DNA of 45,648 nt from NCBI GenBank assembly GCA_903907665.1, contig CAIVOW010000042.1:1-45648 (forward strand). Reading direction: 5' to 3'. The DNA comes from an uncultured Actinomycetes bacterium (GTDB lineage: Bacteria > Actinomycetota > Actinomycetes > Nanopelagicales > Nanopelagicaceae). The notes beneath the pieces are model-generated. The model made no database searches. It was not told the origin of the DNA and was given only the letters and a program-made list of their open reading frames with translations. This document shows, in pieces, positions 8,542 to 17,727 of the stretch. The position numbers were made by a program, and so were the translations under genes. The number at the start of each line of letters is the position of its first letter. Position 1 is the first letter of the stretch.

Positions 8542-9927
8542 TTAAGAAGTGAGGTCTCGTAGTTTTCTGTAATTCACTAAGACTTCTGGCGTCGGTGTAG
8601 AACGAACGCTTACGACTTCACCAAGATTCCACTTCGGAGCATGCTCGCCGCCCAACAGAGCCCAAGCTGCTTGCCGCGCCGCGCCATTAGCTACATATTC
8701 GCCTGCTGGTGGTACTAAAACCTCTCGGCCAAATAGTGCGGATGCAATCTGTGCAACAGCAGGATTTTTAGCTGCGCCACCAATAAGAAAGACACGACGT
8801 ATTGCTACACCTGCAATTTCCAGCGCTTCAACAGCATCGGCTAAACCACAAAGCATTCCTTCGATATAAGCACGTGCAATATTTTCAGGTCGAGAATTTC
8901 CAACTGTTATTCCGGCTAGAACTCCCGTGGCATCTGGACGATTCGGAGTTCTCTCCCCTTCGAAATAGGGAAGTAGGGTTAAACCATCTGCTCCCGCAGG
9001 TGACGATAATGCCAGTTCCCCAAGGCGCTCGTGTGTAACCCCAAGAATTTTTGCAGCAGCATCGAGAATTCGTGCGGCATTAAGAGTGCAAACAAGTGGG
9101 AGAAATTCTCCCGAAGCGGATGCAAATCCAGCAATAGTTCCGGAAGAATCATGAGTAGAGGTGGATGAGATTGCGAATGCCGTTCCGCTCGTTCCAAGGG
9201 AAACAACGACATCCCCTTCTTCGGCTTGAATGCCAAATCCGGCACCAGCATTATCACCAGCACCCGCGCCAATCTTCATTCCGGTTTTCGTCGTTGCGCC
9301 AAACTCTTGGCTTGAAATAATTCGAGGCAAGAGTACTTGCCGTTTGCTCCTCAAAGCGATTGCGAATACCTCAGGTAGATATTCCGACGTTACGGGATTG
9401 AAGTAACCAGTTCCTGACGCATCACTTCTATCGGTAAAGAGATCCTTTATATCTGTGCTTCCTGATAATTTCCAGGACAGCCAATCATGTGGAAGAGAAA
9501 TTGCGGCTACTTTTTCTGCGTTTTCACTTTCATGATCTGCAAGCCAGCGGACTTTGCTAGCGGTAAAGGAAGCGACAAGGGATGATCCGGTTAGCTTAGC
9601 TATGTCGGGAATTTCAGAATTTAAATCGCTCGCCTCTTTTGCCGACCGCGTGTCATTCCACAGCAGTGCTGGGCGAATAACTTCACCCGCACTATCTAAC
9701 GCAATCATGCCATGCTGCTGTCCGCCAATTGAGATTGCAGAAACGTCAGCAAGACCACCTGCTTGGGAAATAGCTTCTTGAAGAGCGTTCCACCAGTGAG
9801 CGGGGTCTACTTCTGTACCGTCAGGATGAGCAGCCCGTCCTTCGCGGACGAGAGCACCACTTTTAGCCTCGCGAATAACAATTTTTACTGACTGAGTAGA
9901 TGAATCCACGCCTGCTACTAGCTCCAT
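8542..9927 (-). CDS. xylB: Xylulokinase (FGGY family)
   Basis: XylB phosphorylates D-xylulose to xylulose-5-phosphate. From the ATG at 9927 the protein has 461 residues, with the N-terminal VAGVDSSTQSVK phosphate-binding motif, ISIGGQQHGM, LLWNDTRS, the ATP-domain segment DVVVSLGTSGTAF, and FLIGGAAKNPAVAQI near the C-terminus. An upstream ATG at 9939 would add four residues, but AGGAG lies just before the ATG at 9927 and homologues begin close to this point. No xylose isomerase is adjacent, so another FGGY substrate is possible, although IGGQQHG is characteristic of XylB. Confidence 0.85.
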   Translation of the reverse strand: MELVAGVDSSTQSVKIVIREAKSGALVREGRAAHPDGTEVDPAHWWNALQEAISQAGGLADVSAISIGGQQHGMIALDSAGEVIRPALLWNDTRSAKEASDLNSEIPDIAKLTGSSLVASFTASKVRWLADHESENAEKVAAISLPHDWLSWKLSGSTDIKDLFTDRSDASGTGYFNPVTSEYLPEVFAIALRSKRQVLLPRIISSQEFGATTKTGMKIGAGAGDNAGAGFGIQAEEGDVVVSLGTSGTAFAISSTSTHDSSGTIAGFASASGEFLPLVCTLNAARILDAAAKILGVTHERLGELALSSPAGADGLTLLPYFEGERTPNRPDATGVLAGITVGNSRPENIARAYIEGMLCGLADAVEALEIAGVAIRRVFLIGGAAKNPAVAQIASALFGREVLVPPAGEYVANGAARQAAWALLGGEHAPKWNLGEVVSVRSTPTPEVLVNYRKLRDLTS

Positions 9928-10005
9928 GCCGCTCCTCATTTAATTCAACTCTACGGAAAGGGTAGACTTCCACAGTCACCGTTGACTAGCCACATGAACA
10001 TTACT

Positions 10006-10019
10006 TCGATTTGAATCGA
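10006..10019. promoter_or_regulatory. Small inverted repeat upstream of pfkA, possible operator
   Basis: TCGATT and AATCGA face each other across a two-base spacer, 17 bases before the pfkA ATG and just upstream of its GGAG ribosome-binding site. The arms are perfect but short. A TTGACT hexamer at 9982-9987 could be a -35 element. No regulator is identified. Confidence 0.3.
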
Positions 10020-10036
10020 TTTTGGAGCTCTTAGAG

Positions 10037-11062
10037 ATGCGTATTGGTGTACTCACAGGCGGCGGCGATTGCCCCGGCCTCAATGCAGTTATTCGTGCCG
10101 TTGTCCGTAAAGGCGTAAAAGAATATGGATATGAATTTGTTGGATTTCGCGATGGTTGGCGAGGACCTTTAGAAGGCTTGACAATGCCACTGGATTTAAC
10201 AACTACGCGTGGAATTTTGCCCCGTGGTGGAACAATTCTCGGATCCTCTCGCACCAATCCCTTCAAGATTGAAGGCGGCGTTGAGAAGATTCAGGAGAAT
10301 TTGGCGAAGATGGGCGTTGATGCACTAGTTGCAATTGGCGGGGAAGATACTTTAGGCGTAGCGACGAAGCTGGACTCTTTAGGGGTCAAAGTAGTTGGAG
10401 TCCCAAAGACAATTGATAATGATCTGAACAACACTGACTACACATTTGGTTTTGATACTTCAGTCAATATTGCCGTGGATGCAATTGATCGACTTCATAC
10501 GACCGCTGAATCACACCACCGCGCTTTGATTGTTGAAGTGATGGGTCGCCATGCTGGTTGGATTGCACTTCATGCTGGTCTAGCAGGCGGTGCTACCTGT
10601 ATTTTGATTCCTGAAGTTAAATTCTCGGTGGATAAAGTCTGCGAATGGGTTAATTCCAGGTTTGAATCTTCTTACGCCCCAATCATTGTTATCGCCGAAG
10701 GAGCAATTCCACAGGATGGCGATATGGTGATTAAAGATCAGACGCTAGATGCTTTTGGCCATGTAAAGCTTTCTGGCATTGGTGAATGGCTGGCCGGCGA
10801 AATTGAACGCCGCACAGGCAAAGAAGCACGTACATCTGTCCTTGGTCATATCCAACGGGGTGGCTCGCCAACAGCGTTCGATCGCGTACTTGCTACGCGT
10901 TTTGGATTGCATGCGATTACCGCGATTCATGATGGCGATTTCGGCAAGATGGTGGCCTTGCATGGCACAAATATTGCAAGAGTCCCGTTGGCTTCGGCTA
11001 CCAGCGAGTTAAAGCTCGTACCGCCAGAGCTATATGCAGAAGCTCAGGTCTTCTTCGGTTAA
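10037..11062 (+). CDS. pfkA: 6-phosphofructokinase with pyrophosphate-type active site
   Basis: The enzyme phosphorylates fructose-6-phosphate at C1. The 341-residue protein has GVLTGGGDCPGLNA at the N-terminus, catalytic TIDND (125-129, Asp127), and the MGRHAGW motif. At the two positions that separate phosphoryl donors it carries Asp104 (GGEDT) and Lys124 (VPKTIDND). Gly at 104 goes with ATP use; Asp104 plus Lys124 is the pattern of pyrophosphate-dependent enzymes, so this is probably a reversible PPi-PFK. GGAG at 10024-10027 supports the ATG at 10037; a TTG at 10022 would place that Shine-Dalgarno inside the gene. Confidence 0.9.
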   Translation: MRIGVLTGGGDCPGLNAVIRAVVRKGVKEYGYEFVGFRDGWRGPLEGLTMPLDLTTTRGILPRGGTILGSSRTNPFKIEGGVEKIQENLAKMGVDALVAIGGEDTLGVATKLDSLGVKVVGVPKTIDNDLNNTDYTFGFDTSVNIAVDAIDRLHTTAESHHRALIVEVMGRHAGWIALHAGLAGGATCILIPEVKFSVDKVCEWVNSRFESSYAPIIVIAEGAIPQDGDMVIKDQTLDAFGHVKLSGIGEWLAGEIERRTGKEARTSVLGHIQRGGSPTAFDRVLATRFGLHAITAIHDGDFGKMVALHGTNIARVPLASATSELKLVPPELYAEAQVFFG

Positions 11063-11090
11063 TTGGTCGCGCAGCGAACTTTTTAAACCC

Positions 11091-11096
11091 TAGAAT
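11091..11096 (+). promoter_or_regulatory. Candidate -10 box for leaderless DAHP synthase transcript
   Basis: TAGAAT lies six bases before the ATG at 11103. It is the best match to TATAAT among the leaderless-type boxes in this window. No Shine-Dalgarno sequence precedes the gene, and the 40-base gap after pfkA allows an independent promoter. Confidence 0.6.
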
Positions 11097-11102
11097 TCTC
11101 TA

Positions 11103-12473
11103 ATGACTTCTCCCGTGCCTTCAGGAATCGACTCATTATTTATCCCTGGGTTTACCCCTGGCCTGGTGGCTGCTCAGCAACCGCAATGGCCAGGCGGGCC
11201 AGAAGGCGAGCCGATTCGCAAAGCCGTTGAAGCCCTTAAAAAACTACCTCCCCTAGTTTTTGCTGGTGAATGCGACAATCTGAAAGCGCGTATTGCAGAA
11301 GCCGCCGCCGGTAGAGCATTCTGGCTTCAAGGTGGAGATTGCGCTGAAACTTTTGCGGCAGCTACTGCGGATTCCATCAGAAACCGCATAAAAACAATTT
11401 TACAGATGGCCGCCGTGCTTCAATATTTCGCAAGCATGCCCGTAATCAAAGTGGGTCGCATGGCTGGGCAATTTGCTAAGCCTCGAAGCAATAATGATGA
11501 AACCCGTGATGGAGTTACTCTTCCAGCGTACCGCGGTGATGCGGTTAACGATTTGGCATTCACACTCGAGGCGCGCACACCTGATCCGCAGCGCTTAGTC
11601 CAGGTGTACAACACCTCAGCAGCAACTCTTAACTTGGTACGTGCGTTCACAACCGGTGGATTTGCTGACCTTAGGCTTGTACATGAGTGGAATAAAGGAT
11701 TTGCAAGTGATCCTCGTTTCGGAGCCCGCTATGAGCAGCTTGCAAATGAAATCGGACGCGCCCTTGAGTTTATGGTTTCAGCAGGGGTCGATGCCGAGGC
11801 ATTTAAGACCGTTGATTTCTTCGCTAGTCATGAAGCTCTGATTCTTGAATACGAGAAGGCGCTAACTCGTATCGATTCTCGCACTGGTCTTGCTTATGAT
11901 GTTTCAGGCCATTTCGTCTGGGTAGGAGAGCGGACTCGTCAGCTCGATGGAGCGCACATGGACTTCGCTTCGAAGATTCAAAATCCAATCGGAATAAAAC
12001 TTGGACCAAAGACGACACCCGAAGATGCGCTAGCTATGATTGCAAAACTAAATCCCGAGAATGAACCAGGGCGCCTTACCTTTATTACGCGTATGGGCGC
12101 GGGCCAGGTTCGCGAAAAACTACCTGCTCTGGTTGATGCCGTAACAAAATCTGGAGCGATTGTGCTCTGGGTATGCGACCCAATGCACGGCAATACATAT
12201 GAAACCTCGACCGGATACAAAACTCGTCGATTTGATGATGTCATGGATGAAGTGCGTGGATTTTTTGAAGTTCACAAAGCGCTCGGGACTCACCCTGGGG
12301 GTATTCATATTGAGCTTACGGGTGATGATGTAACTGAATGCGTCGGCGGCGGGGAACAAATTTCTGAGGCAGATCTTGCTGGCCGTTACGAGAGTGCATG
12401 TGACCCTCGACTAAACCATACTCAATCTCTTGAGCTCGCATTTTTAGTCGCAGAAATGCTCCGCGACCGTTAA
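11103..12473 (+). CDS. aroG: Class II 3-deoxy-7-phosphoheptulonate (DAHP) synthase
   Basis: DAHP synthase condenses phosphoenolpyruvate and erythrose-4-phosphate in the first step of the shikimate pathway. The 456-residue length and the motifs FAGECDNLK, FWLQGGDCAETFA, VKVGRMAGQFAKPR-like sequence and LWVCDPMHGNT place it in the class II (plant/actinobacterial) type, with Cys in QGGDCAE a metal ligand. It is close in size to the Mycobacterium enzyme, which also lies near a PASTA-type kinase gene. The start is probably leaderless. It sits between pfkA and ogt on the same strand. Confidence 0.95.
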   Translation: MTSPVPSGIDSLFIPGFTPGLVAAQQPQWPGGPEGEPIRKAVEALKKLPPLVFAGECDNLKARIAEAAAGRAFWLQGGDCAETFAAATADSIRNRIKTILQMAAVLQYFASMPVIKVGRMAGQFAKPRSNNDETRDGVTLPAYRGDAVNDLAFTLEARTPDPQRLVQVYNTSAATLNLVRAFTTGGFADLRLVHEWNKGFASDPRFGARYEQLANEIGRALEFMVSAGVDAEAFKTVDFFASHEALILEYEKALTRIDSRTGLAYDVSGHFVWVGERTRQLDGAHMDFASKIQNPIGIKLGPKTTPEDALAMIAKLNPENEPGRLTFITRMGAGQVREKLPALVDAVTKSGAIVLWVCDPMHGNTYETSTGYKTRRFDDVMDEVRGFFEVHKALGTHPGGIHIELTGDDVTECVGGGEQISEADLAGRYESACDPRLNHTQSLELAFLVAEMLRDR

Positions 12474-12481
12474 TTCGGGCA

Positions 12482-12487
12482 TAGGAT
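12482..12487 (+). promoter_or_regulatory. Candidate -10 box for leaderless ogt transcript
   Basis: TAGGAT lies six bases before the GTG at 12494, eight bases after the aroG stop. The spacing fits transcription starting at the G of the GTG start codon. Confidence 0.55.
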
Positions 12488-12493
12488 TCCTAG

Positions 12494-12988
12494 GTGCTTT
12501 TGCAAAATTCTCTCAAAACACCCGCAGGGACTCTCTTCCTCATAAGTGATGAACACATATTGCTTGCGGCAGGCTTTAGAAGTTTTGAAGATTTAATTAA
12601 ACGTATGGATTGCGACGATGCCGTGCGCGAGATGAAAAGTGTTCGAAATATCCCTGTGATTACCGACTTGGTTAAGGATTACTTTGACGGGGATTTGAAC
12701 GCCATCAATGGAATTCAAGTAAGGCAACCTGGTGGAGAGTTCTTTCAATCAGTGTGGAAAGTAATGCGCAAGATTCCTGCGGGAAAAACTATGTCATACG
12801 CAGAATTAGCAAAGCGGGCCGGCTCTGAAAACGCAGTACGCGCAGCGGGTAGCGCCTGCGCTAGAAATCTCATTGCACCGATTGTTCCTTGCCACAGAGT
12901 TGTAAAAAGTGGCGGAGCGCTTGGAAATTATGGTTTCGGTTTAGAAACTAAAGAGTCACTTTTAGCTTTTGAAGGCGCTATTAAGTAG
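12494..12988 (+). CDS. ogt: Methylated-DNA--protein-cysteine methyltransferase
   Basis: The protein removes alkyl groups from O6-alkylguanine by transferring them to its own cysteine. The 164-residue product has the RAAGSACARN helix-turn-helix segment and the active-site PCHRV motif with acceptor Cys133, followed by GGALGNYGFGLETKESLL. The N-terminal domain is short. The start is GTG with no ribosome-binding site and a TAGGAT box six bases upstream. Its 3' end overlaps the convergent threonine aldolase gene by 27 bases. Confidence 0.93.
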   Translation: MLLQNSLKTPAGTLFLISDEHILLAAGFRSFEDLIKRMDCDDAVREMKSVRNIPVITDLVKDYFDGDLNAINGIQVRQPGGEFFQSVWKVMRKIPAGKTMSYAELAKRAGSENAVRAAGSACARNLIAPIVPCHRVVKSGGALGNYGFGLETKESLLAFEGAIK

Positions 12989-14005
12989 TTCTGGTAAAAC
13001 TGAATTAGTTTTAGCGATATCAGCATCTGTAAGATCTCGGTGCGTGACAAGTCTTAGCGTCGTGGGACCAAGCGCGCTACCTAAGATCCCAGCTTCAGCA
13101 AGGGATGCGTTCAAACCTTGTGCCGTAACTGATGACTTAGCTAAATCGAGTACAACGATATTGGTATGTACGGAATCTGCGTCAACGCTTTCCGGAGCAG
13201 CAGCGGCACATGCCAATGCAATTTCTCGGGCTCTTCGGTGATCATCGGCGAGGGAGAGTAGATTATTATCCAAGGCCAAATCAACAGCGGCAGCAAGAAT
13301 GCCGACTTGTCTCATTCCCGCGCCGTAGCGCTTTCGCCAAATACGAGCTTCACTTACCCGTTCTTTAGTAGAAAGAAGCATGGAGCCAATCGGCGCACCA
13401 AGCCCCTTGGAAAAACAGACACTAATTGTGTCGAAATTTTCACCATAATCTTTTAATGACACATTTGATGCGATGTGCGCATTCCAGATTCGTGCTCCAT
13501 CTAGGTGCATATAGATACCTGCATCATGGGTCAGCTTTCGAAGTTTACGAATTTCCTCAATTGGCTGGACTATGCCGCCACCAAAATTATGCGTATTTTC
13601 AATTGCAATAGCAGTCGTAGAAACTAAGTAAGGCCCTGAATTTGGTCGAGCAATTGACATAGCTTGATCTGCATCAAGTAGTCCATTTTTACCTTCCCAT
13701 GTTCGGGTAGTGATTCCACTAAAAGCTGCCCCAGCCCCAAGTTCGGCTCTCACAATATGTGCAAAAGATTCAAGCACGAGTTCTTCACCTGGCTTCACCA
13801 GAGTTCTAATTCCTAATTGGTTTGAGAGCGAGCCGGTAGGTGTAAAGACTCCAGCTTCTTTTCCAAAAAGTTCTGAAACTCTCTCTTCTAAAGCATTAAC
13901 GGTTGGATCGTCGCTATATACATCATCACCGACTGGTGCATTCGCTATTGCGGCTCTCATTTCCTTACTGGGACGAGTTACGGTGTCTGAACGAAGATCT
14001 ATCAT
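12962..14005 (-). CDS. ltaE: Low-specificity L-threonine aldolase
   Basis: This PLP enzyme splits L-threonine or L-allo-threonine into glycine and acetaldehyde. The 347-residue protein starts with IDLRSDTVTRPSKEMR, typical of the family, has the HLDGAR cofactor aspartate (Asp169) and the Schiff-base lysine Lys200 in SVCFSKGLGAP. The size is normal. It is the last gene of a tightly overlapped unit nfo-EamA-ltaE: its start overlaps the EamA stop by four bases. It could contribute to glycine supply in a small genome. Confidence 0.9.
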   Translation of the reverse strand: MIDLRSDTVTRPSKEMRAAIANAPVGDDVYSDDPTVNALEERVSELFGKEAGVFTPTGSLSNQLGIRTLVKPGEELVLESFAHIVRAELGAGAAFSGITTRTWEGKNGLLDADQAMSIARPNSGPYLVSTTAIAIENTHNFGGGIVQPIEEIRKLRKLTHDAGIYMHLDGARIWNAHIASNVSLKDYGENFDTISVCFSKGLGAPIGSMLLSTKERVSEARIWRKRYGAGMRQVGILAAAVDLALDNNLLSLADDHRRAREIALACAAAAPESVDADSVHTNIVVLDLAKSSVTAQGLNASLAEAGILGSALGPTTLRLVTHRDLTDADIAKTNSVLPELLNSAFKS

Positions 14006-14874
14006 GATGGGATTCTCTCACGGCCTTCCTCTGAAATAATGATGTACATAGCAGAAATAACGAGCCCTCCGCCTAAGATAATCCGCAATGTGAGGCTTTC
14101 ATGCCCAAACCAGACTCCAAAGAGAGCGGCGAATATGTATTCCATGGTGAGAATGATGCCTACGCTCGTAGCTGACATAAATGATTGAACCCAGGTCTGG
14201 ACGATAAAAGCGAAGGCGCTGGCAAAGATTGCCGTGTATATGACAGCTTGCCAGACTCCACTATCGGGTGGCATATGGAATCCATTTTTAAGTGAAGCAA
14301 TAAAGCAGATGACGCCCACTGTTGCTAATTGCAAAATGGTGAGGGCGTAGGTATTGGCTCCCGCACTCCAATCACTTAATCCAACTATGTGACCTGCATA
14401 AAAAAGCGCACTTATCACTACAAGAAATTCCCCAAGTCCTATTGAAAAACCATTTACTGCAAGTAAGCCAAGGCCGAGGGCTGCTAAGAAAACTGAGAAC
14501 CATTGAATCTTTGAAATATCTTTCTTGAGTAATCCTGCTGCAATGAGAGGGGTAAAAACAGCATAGAGTCCAGTGATGAAGCCAGTTTTTGCTACCGAGG
14601 TAAGAGTTAATCCAAAAGTCTGAAATATGTAACCACATCCCAGCAATATTCCTAGGACTATTCCACGAAAGAGTAATTGCTTATTAAAGTGCTTGAATGC
14701 AGCTGGACGTAGTACTGCCATGACGAGAGCGGCAAGAAGAAACCTGCAGGCTAAGAACGAGTAGACGTCTTGCCGGTGCAAGGTATCTTTCATAATAACG
14801 AATGCGCTTCCCCAGATAACAGAAACGGAGAGCAGCAAGCCAGCTAAGGCATATTTGTTTCGAGCTAAAATCAC
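14002..14874 (-). CDS. EamA/DMT-family membrane transporter
   Basis: The 290-residue protein has ten likely membrane segments in two EamA repeats; the first begins LLSVSVIWGSAFVIMKDTL, a recognisable DMT N-terminus, and the second ends with LRIILGGGLVISAMYIII. The substrate is unknown. It overlaps nfo upstream and ltaE downstream by four bases each, so all three are translated from one message. Coupling to threonine aldolase would be compatible with amino acid export, but that is inference from position only. Confidence 0.85.
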   Translation of the reverse strand: MILARNKYALAGLLLSVSVIWGSAFVIMKDTLHRQDVYSFLACRFLLAALVMAVLRPAAFKHFNKQLLFRGIVLGILLGCGYIFQTFGLTLTSVAKTGFITGLYAVFTPLIAAGLLKKDISKIQWFSVFLAALGLGLLAVNGFSIGLGEFLVVISALFYAGHIVGLSDWSAGANTYALTILQLATVGVICFIASLKNGFHMPPDSGVWQAVIYTAIFASAFAFIVQTWVQSFMSATSVGIILTMEYIFAALFGVWFGHESLTLRIILGGGLVISAMYIIISEEGRERIPS

Positions 14875-15752
14875 TTAGAAACTTTCGCGCGCATCTTCTT
14901 CAGCATCGTTACCTCTGGACCGTGCTCGGGTTCCATTCCAGGAGTCTCCAGGATGAGCGGGGCATTTCGTACGGCGGGGTGAGCTAGAAGTTCTTCAAAT
15001 GGTTTTGATCCTATTTCACCTTTTCCAATATTTTGGTGGCGATCTTTTAGTGCCCCACAAACGTCCATAGAGTCATTGGCGTGAATTAACTGAATCCGCT
15101 CAATCCCGACAAGCTCGACCAGTAAATCAAGTGTTTGAGTCATGCCACCTTTAGTTTTAATGTCATGACCAGCTGCAAAAACGTGGCACGTATCAAGACA
15201 TACTCCGACTTTAGGATGCCACTCAAGTGCATCAAAGTATTTCGTTAAATCTTCTAACTTCTTGACTAAAGATTGACCTTGTCCAGCGGTAGGTTCCAAT
15301 AAGAGCCATGGATCTTCATCTGTTAACTTATTAAGAATTGGCATCATGCCTTTATTGATCTGCTTCCAGGCATTCTCAATATGACTTTCATCTACGGCCG
15401 ATCCAGTATGAATGACAACACCAAGCGCGCCGATTTCGCGACCACGTTTTAGTGAGTACGCCGTTGACGCTAATGAGTTTTCATAAGTGCCTGGGGTAGG
15501 CGAGCCAAGATTAATAAGGAAGGGAGCATGTACATATGCCTCTATGTCATGTTCAAGTGTCTTTGCACGAAAAGCAGCATCTGCCTCATGATTTGTTTCG
15601 GGCATCGCCCAACCCCGTGGGTTGCTCGCAAAAACTTGAATGACTTCTGAACCAGTTGCGAGGGCGTATTCAATGGAGCGCTTGGCCATTCCACCAGATG
15701 TAGGCGTGTGCGCACCTATACGGGGAAATGTGCGATCGGACGTAGTTGCCAT
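14871..15752 (-). CDS. nfo: Endonuclease IV (AP endonuclease)
   Basis: Nfo cuts the DNA backbone at abasic sites during base excision repair. The 293-residue TIM-barrel protein shows RIGAHTPTSGG at the N-terminus, VIHTGSAVDES, WLLLEPTAGQGQ, VCLDTCHVFAAGHD and LIHANDSMDVCGALKDRHQNIGKGEIG-type motifs, which supply the His, Glu and Asp ligands of the trinuclear zinc centre. The length is standard for the family. The gene begins 20 bases after the kinase stop with its own apparently leaderless promoter and leads the nfo-EamA-ltaE unit. Confidence 0.94.
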   Translation of the reverse strand: MATTSDRTFPRIGAHTPTSGGMAKRSIEYALATGSEVIQVFASNPRGWAMPETNHEADAAFRAKTLEHDIEAYVHAPFLINLGSPTPGTYENSLASTAYSLKRGREIGALGVVIHTGSAVDESHIENAWKQINKGMMPILNKLTDEDPWLLLEPTAGQGQSLVKKLEDLTKYFDALEWHPKVGVCLDTCHVFAAGHDIKTKGGMTQTLDLLVELVGIERIQLIHANDSMDVCGALKDRHQNIGKGEIGSKPFEELLAHPAVRNAPLILETPGMEPEHGPEVTMLKKMRAKVSK

Positions 15753-15758
15753 CCGGTC

Positions 15759-15764
15759 AGCCTA
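15759..15764 (-). promoter_or_regulatory. Candidate -10 box for leaderless nfo transcript
   Basis: On the minus strand TAGGCT lies six bases before the nfo ATG at 15752, inside the 20-base gap after the kinase gene. No Shine-Dalgarno sequence is present. Confidence 0.5.
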
Positions 15765-15772
15765 TCAAGCCT

Positions 15773-17692
15773 CTAACTAAGAGTTATCACTACGATCGTT
15801 CCGCGCGATACTTGAACCCCAACCTTGGGGGAAATACCCGTCACTTTCTTGATTTTCTTCGAACCAATCTTCTTGATACTGACCTTGAGTTGCAAACTTT
15901 CTAAAGAAGTCCGCGCTTCTAGCTCTGTAAGGGAAAAGAGATTAGGGATGAAGACAAATTGGGTACCTCTCGAGATCACTAGAGTGACAGTCGAGCCCCT
16001 CGGCGCAGTCGAAACGCCATCTGGGCTCTGTCGCATAACCGCACCCGCGGGAACGCTCTCGCTGTATGCAAAGGCACTTTTCACTACAAAGCCGGCATCA
16101 GTCATTTCGTTTGTAGCTTGATCTGAACTCTTTCCCACATAAGAAGTGAGCGCAATTTGTTCAATTCCTTTGCTAAGAATGATATCGACGACAGAATTGC
16201 GCCGCACTGGAGTTTTGACAGCGGGATTTCCATTTACGACCATATTTTGAGGAATCTTCATATCAAATGCCTGGGAGATATTTCCAACTTTCAAGCCGGC
16301 ATTTATCAAAGCTGCAGTGGCTGCGTCTTGCGTGAGACCAGAAATAGGTGGAACTGGAATTCGTTCTTTTCCTTTTGAAAGAATCAGCCGAACAACGCCA
16401 CCTTTGGGTAAGTGCCCGCCGCCGCCTGGTGAAGATGTCAGGACTAATCCCTTTTCTACCTCTTCACTAAAATCTTGTGACGCAACATCGGCGCGCAAGC
16501 CGAGTTCCGAAATAGATTTTTGTGCTTCACTCACGCTCATACCTACTACCGACGGGATTGCTATTTGGGAACCAGGACCAAGAAATTGGTACCACCCACC
16601 AACTCCGAGAGCAAGCACAAGTAATAGCGCGATGGCACGGTTTCTCTTCACTCTTTTAGACACTCGCCTTCTGATTTCTGCAGTGTTAGTTACCTCTGCA
16701 GTTTTGATTGGTTGAGTCAAACTCTTCACGCGCTCAATTACCTGAGTTCCGATGCGAACATCTCCGCGAGGTGCTTTGCTCTTCTTTTGTGAACGGGCAG
16801 GCGGTAGCGGTAAATCTAAGTCAAGACTCAGTTGACGTCTACGCGGATCGATACCTTCTTGAATAGTACGCAGAACATTTAAAAGTTCACTCGCATCTTT
16901 GTATCTGTTATCCGGATTGGGGGAGGTGGCTTTGAGAATAACTTCATCTATATTTTCAGGAATGTCAGATTTGGTGAGCCGAGCACTTGGGACCCGCTCA
17001 TTCACGTGCTTATATGCAATCTGAATTGGTGTTTGCCCCTCAAAGGGTTTCTTACCAGTTAGCAACTCGTAGAGGACTATTCCAAGTGAATAGATATCAC
17101 TTCGTGCATCTGAAATACCTCGCTGAACCTGCTCGGGAGAGAGATATGAGACGCTGCCTAAAACGATGCTCGACTCAACAGTCTGTGTCGAGCCAAGCTG
17201 ATCGCCACGAGCTAAGCCAAAGTCTGCGATTTTTACTCGACCATCTTTTGAAATCAATATATTTTCAGGCTTGATATCACGATGGATAATGCCTTGTGAG
17301 TGAGCAGCAGCAAGGGCGCTCACAACTGGGATGATGTACTGGAGAACTTCTTCAGCGGAAAGGGTTCCGCGCTCGAAAAGATAATCTCGCAAAGTGTTGC
17401 CGTCGATGTATTCCATAACAATAAATACGGCAGGGGAACCGCCTTCGTTCCAGCCTTGATCTTGAATAGAAACAACGTTTGGGTGATTTAGCGCCGCAGT
17501 TGCTTTTGCTTCTTTAATAAACCTGTTCACAAAATCTTCGTCATTAGCCAAATGTGGATGCATTACTTTCACTGCAACCAAGCGATCTAAGCGAAGATCC
17601 ATCGCAACGTAGATGGATGCCATGCCTCCTGCCGCTACAAGTTTCTGCAATTGGTAGCGACCGTCGATAAGTTCTCCGGTTAGGTCAGACAC
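15773..17692 (-). CDS. Membrane Ser/Thr protein kinase with four PASTA domains
   Basis: The 639-residue protein has a cytoplasmic kinase domain (about 10-275) with Lys42, HRD at 137-139 and DFG at 157-159, a basic linker, one membrane segment (about 352-371) and four extracellular PASTA repeats ending at the C-terminus. PASTA domains bind peptidoglycan fragments or muropeptides and regulate growth and division. The nearby class II DAHP synthase recalls the Mycobacterium pknL-aroG region, so this may be the PknL orthologue, although PknB cannot be excluded. The GTG start has TAAAAT six bases upstream and no Shine-Dalgarno sequence. Confidence 0.93.
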   Translation of the reverse strand: MSDLTGELIDGRYQLQKLVAAGGMASIYVAMDLRLDRLVAVKVMHPHLANDEDFVNRFIKEAKATAALNHPNVVSIQDQGWNEGGSPAVFIVMEYIDGNTLRDYLFERGTLSAEEVLQYIIPVVSALAAAHSQGIIHRDIKPENILISKDGRVKIADFGLARGDQLGSTQTVESSIVLGSVSYLSPEQVQRGISDARSDIYSLGIVLYELLTGKKPFEGQTPIQIAYKHVNERVPSARLTKSDIPENIDEVILKATSPNPDNRYKDASELLNVLRTIQEGIDPRRRQLSLDLDLPLPPARSQKKSKAPRGDVRIGTQVIERVKSLTQPIKTAEVTNTAEIRRRVSKRVKRNRAIALLLVLALGVGGWYQFLGPGSQIAIPSVVGMSVSEAQKSISELGLRADVASQDFSEEVEKGLVLTSSPGGGGHLPKGGVVRLILSKGKERIPVPPISGLTQDAATAALINAGLKVGNISQAFDMKIPQNMVVNGNPAVKTPVRRNSVVDIILSKGIEQIALTSYVGKSSDQATNEMTDAGFVVKSAFAYSESVPAGAVMRQSPDGVSTAPRGSTVTLVISRGTQFVFIPNLFSLTELEARTSLESLQLKVSIKKIGSKKIKKVTGISPKVGVQVSRGTIVVITLS

Positions 17693-17698
17693 ACTTAA

Positions 17699-17704
17699 AT
17701 TTTA
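17699..17704 (-). promoter_or_regulatory. Candidate -10 box for leaderless kinase transcript
   Basis: On the minus strand TAAAAT lies six bases before the GTG at 17692 of the PASTA kinase. A second GTG follows two bases later but out of frame. Confidence 0.55.
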
Positions 17705-17727
17705 GAGTTCTTCGCGCAAAGTGTGGC

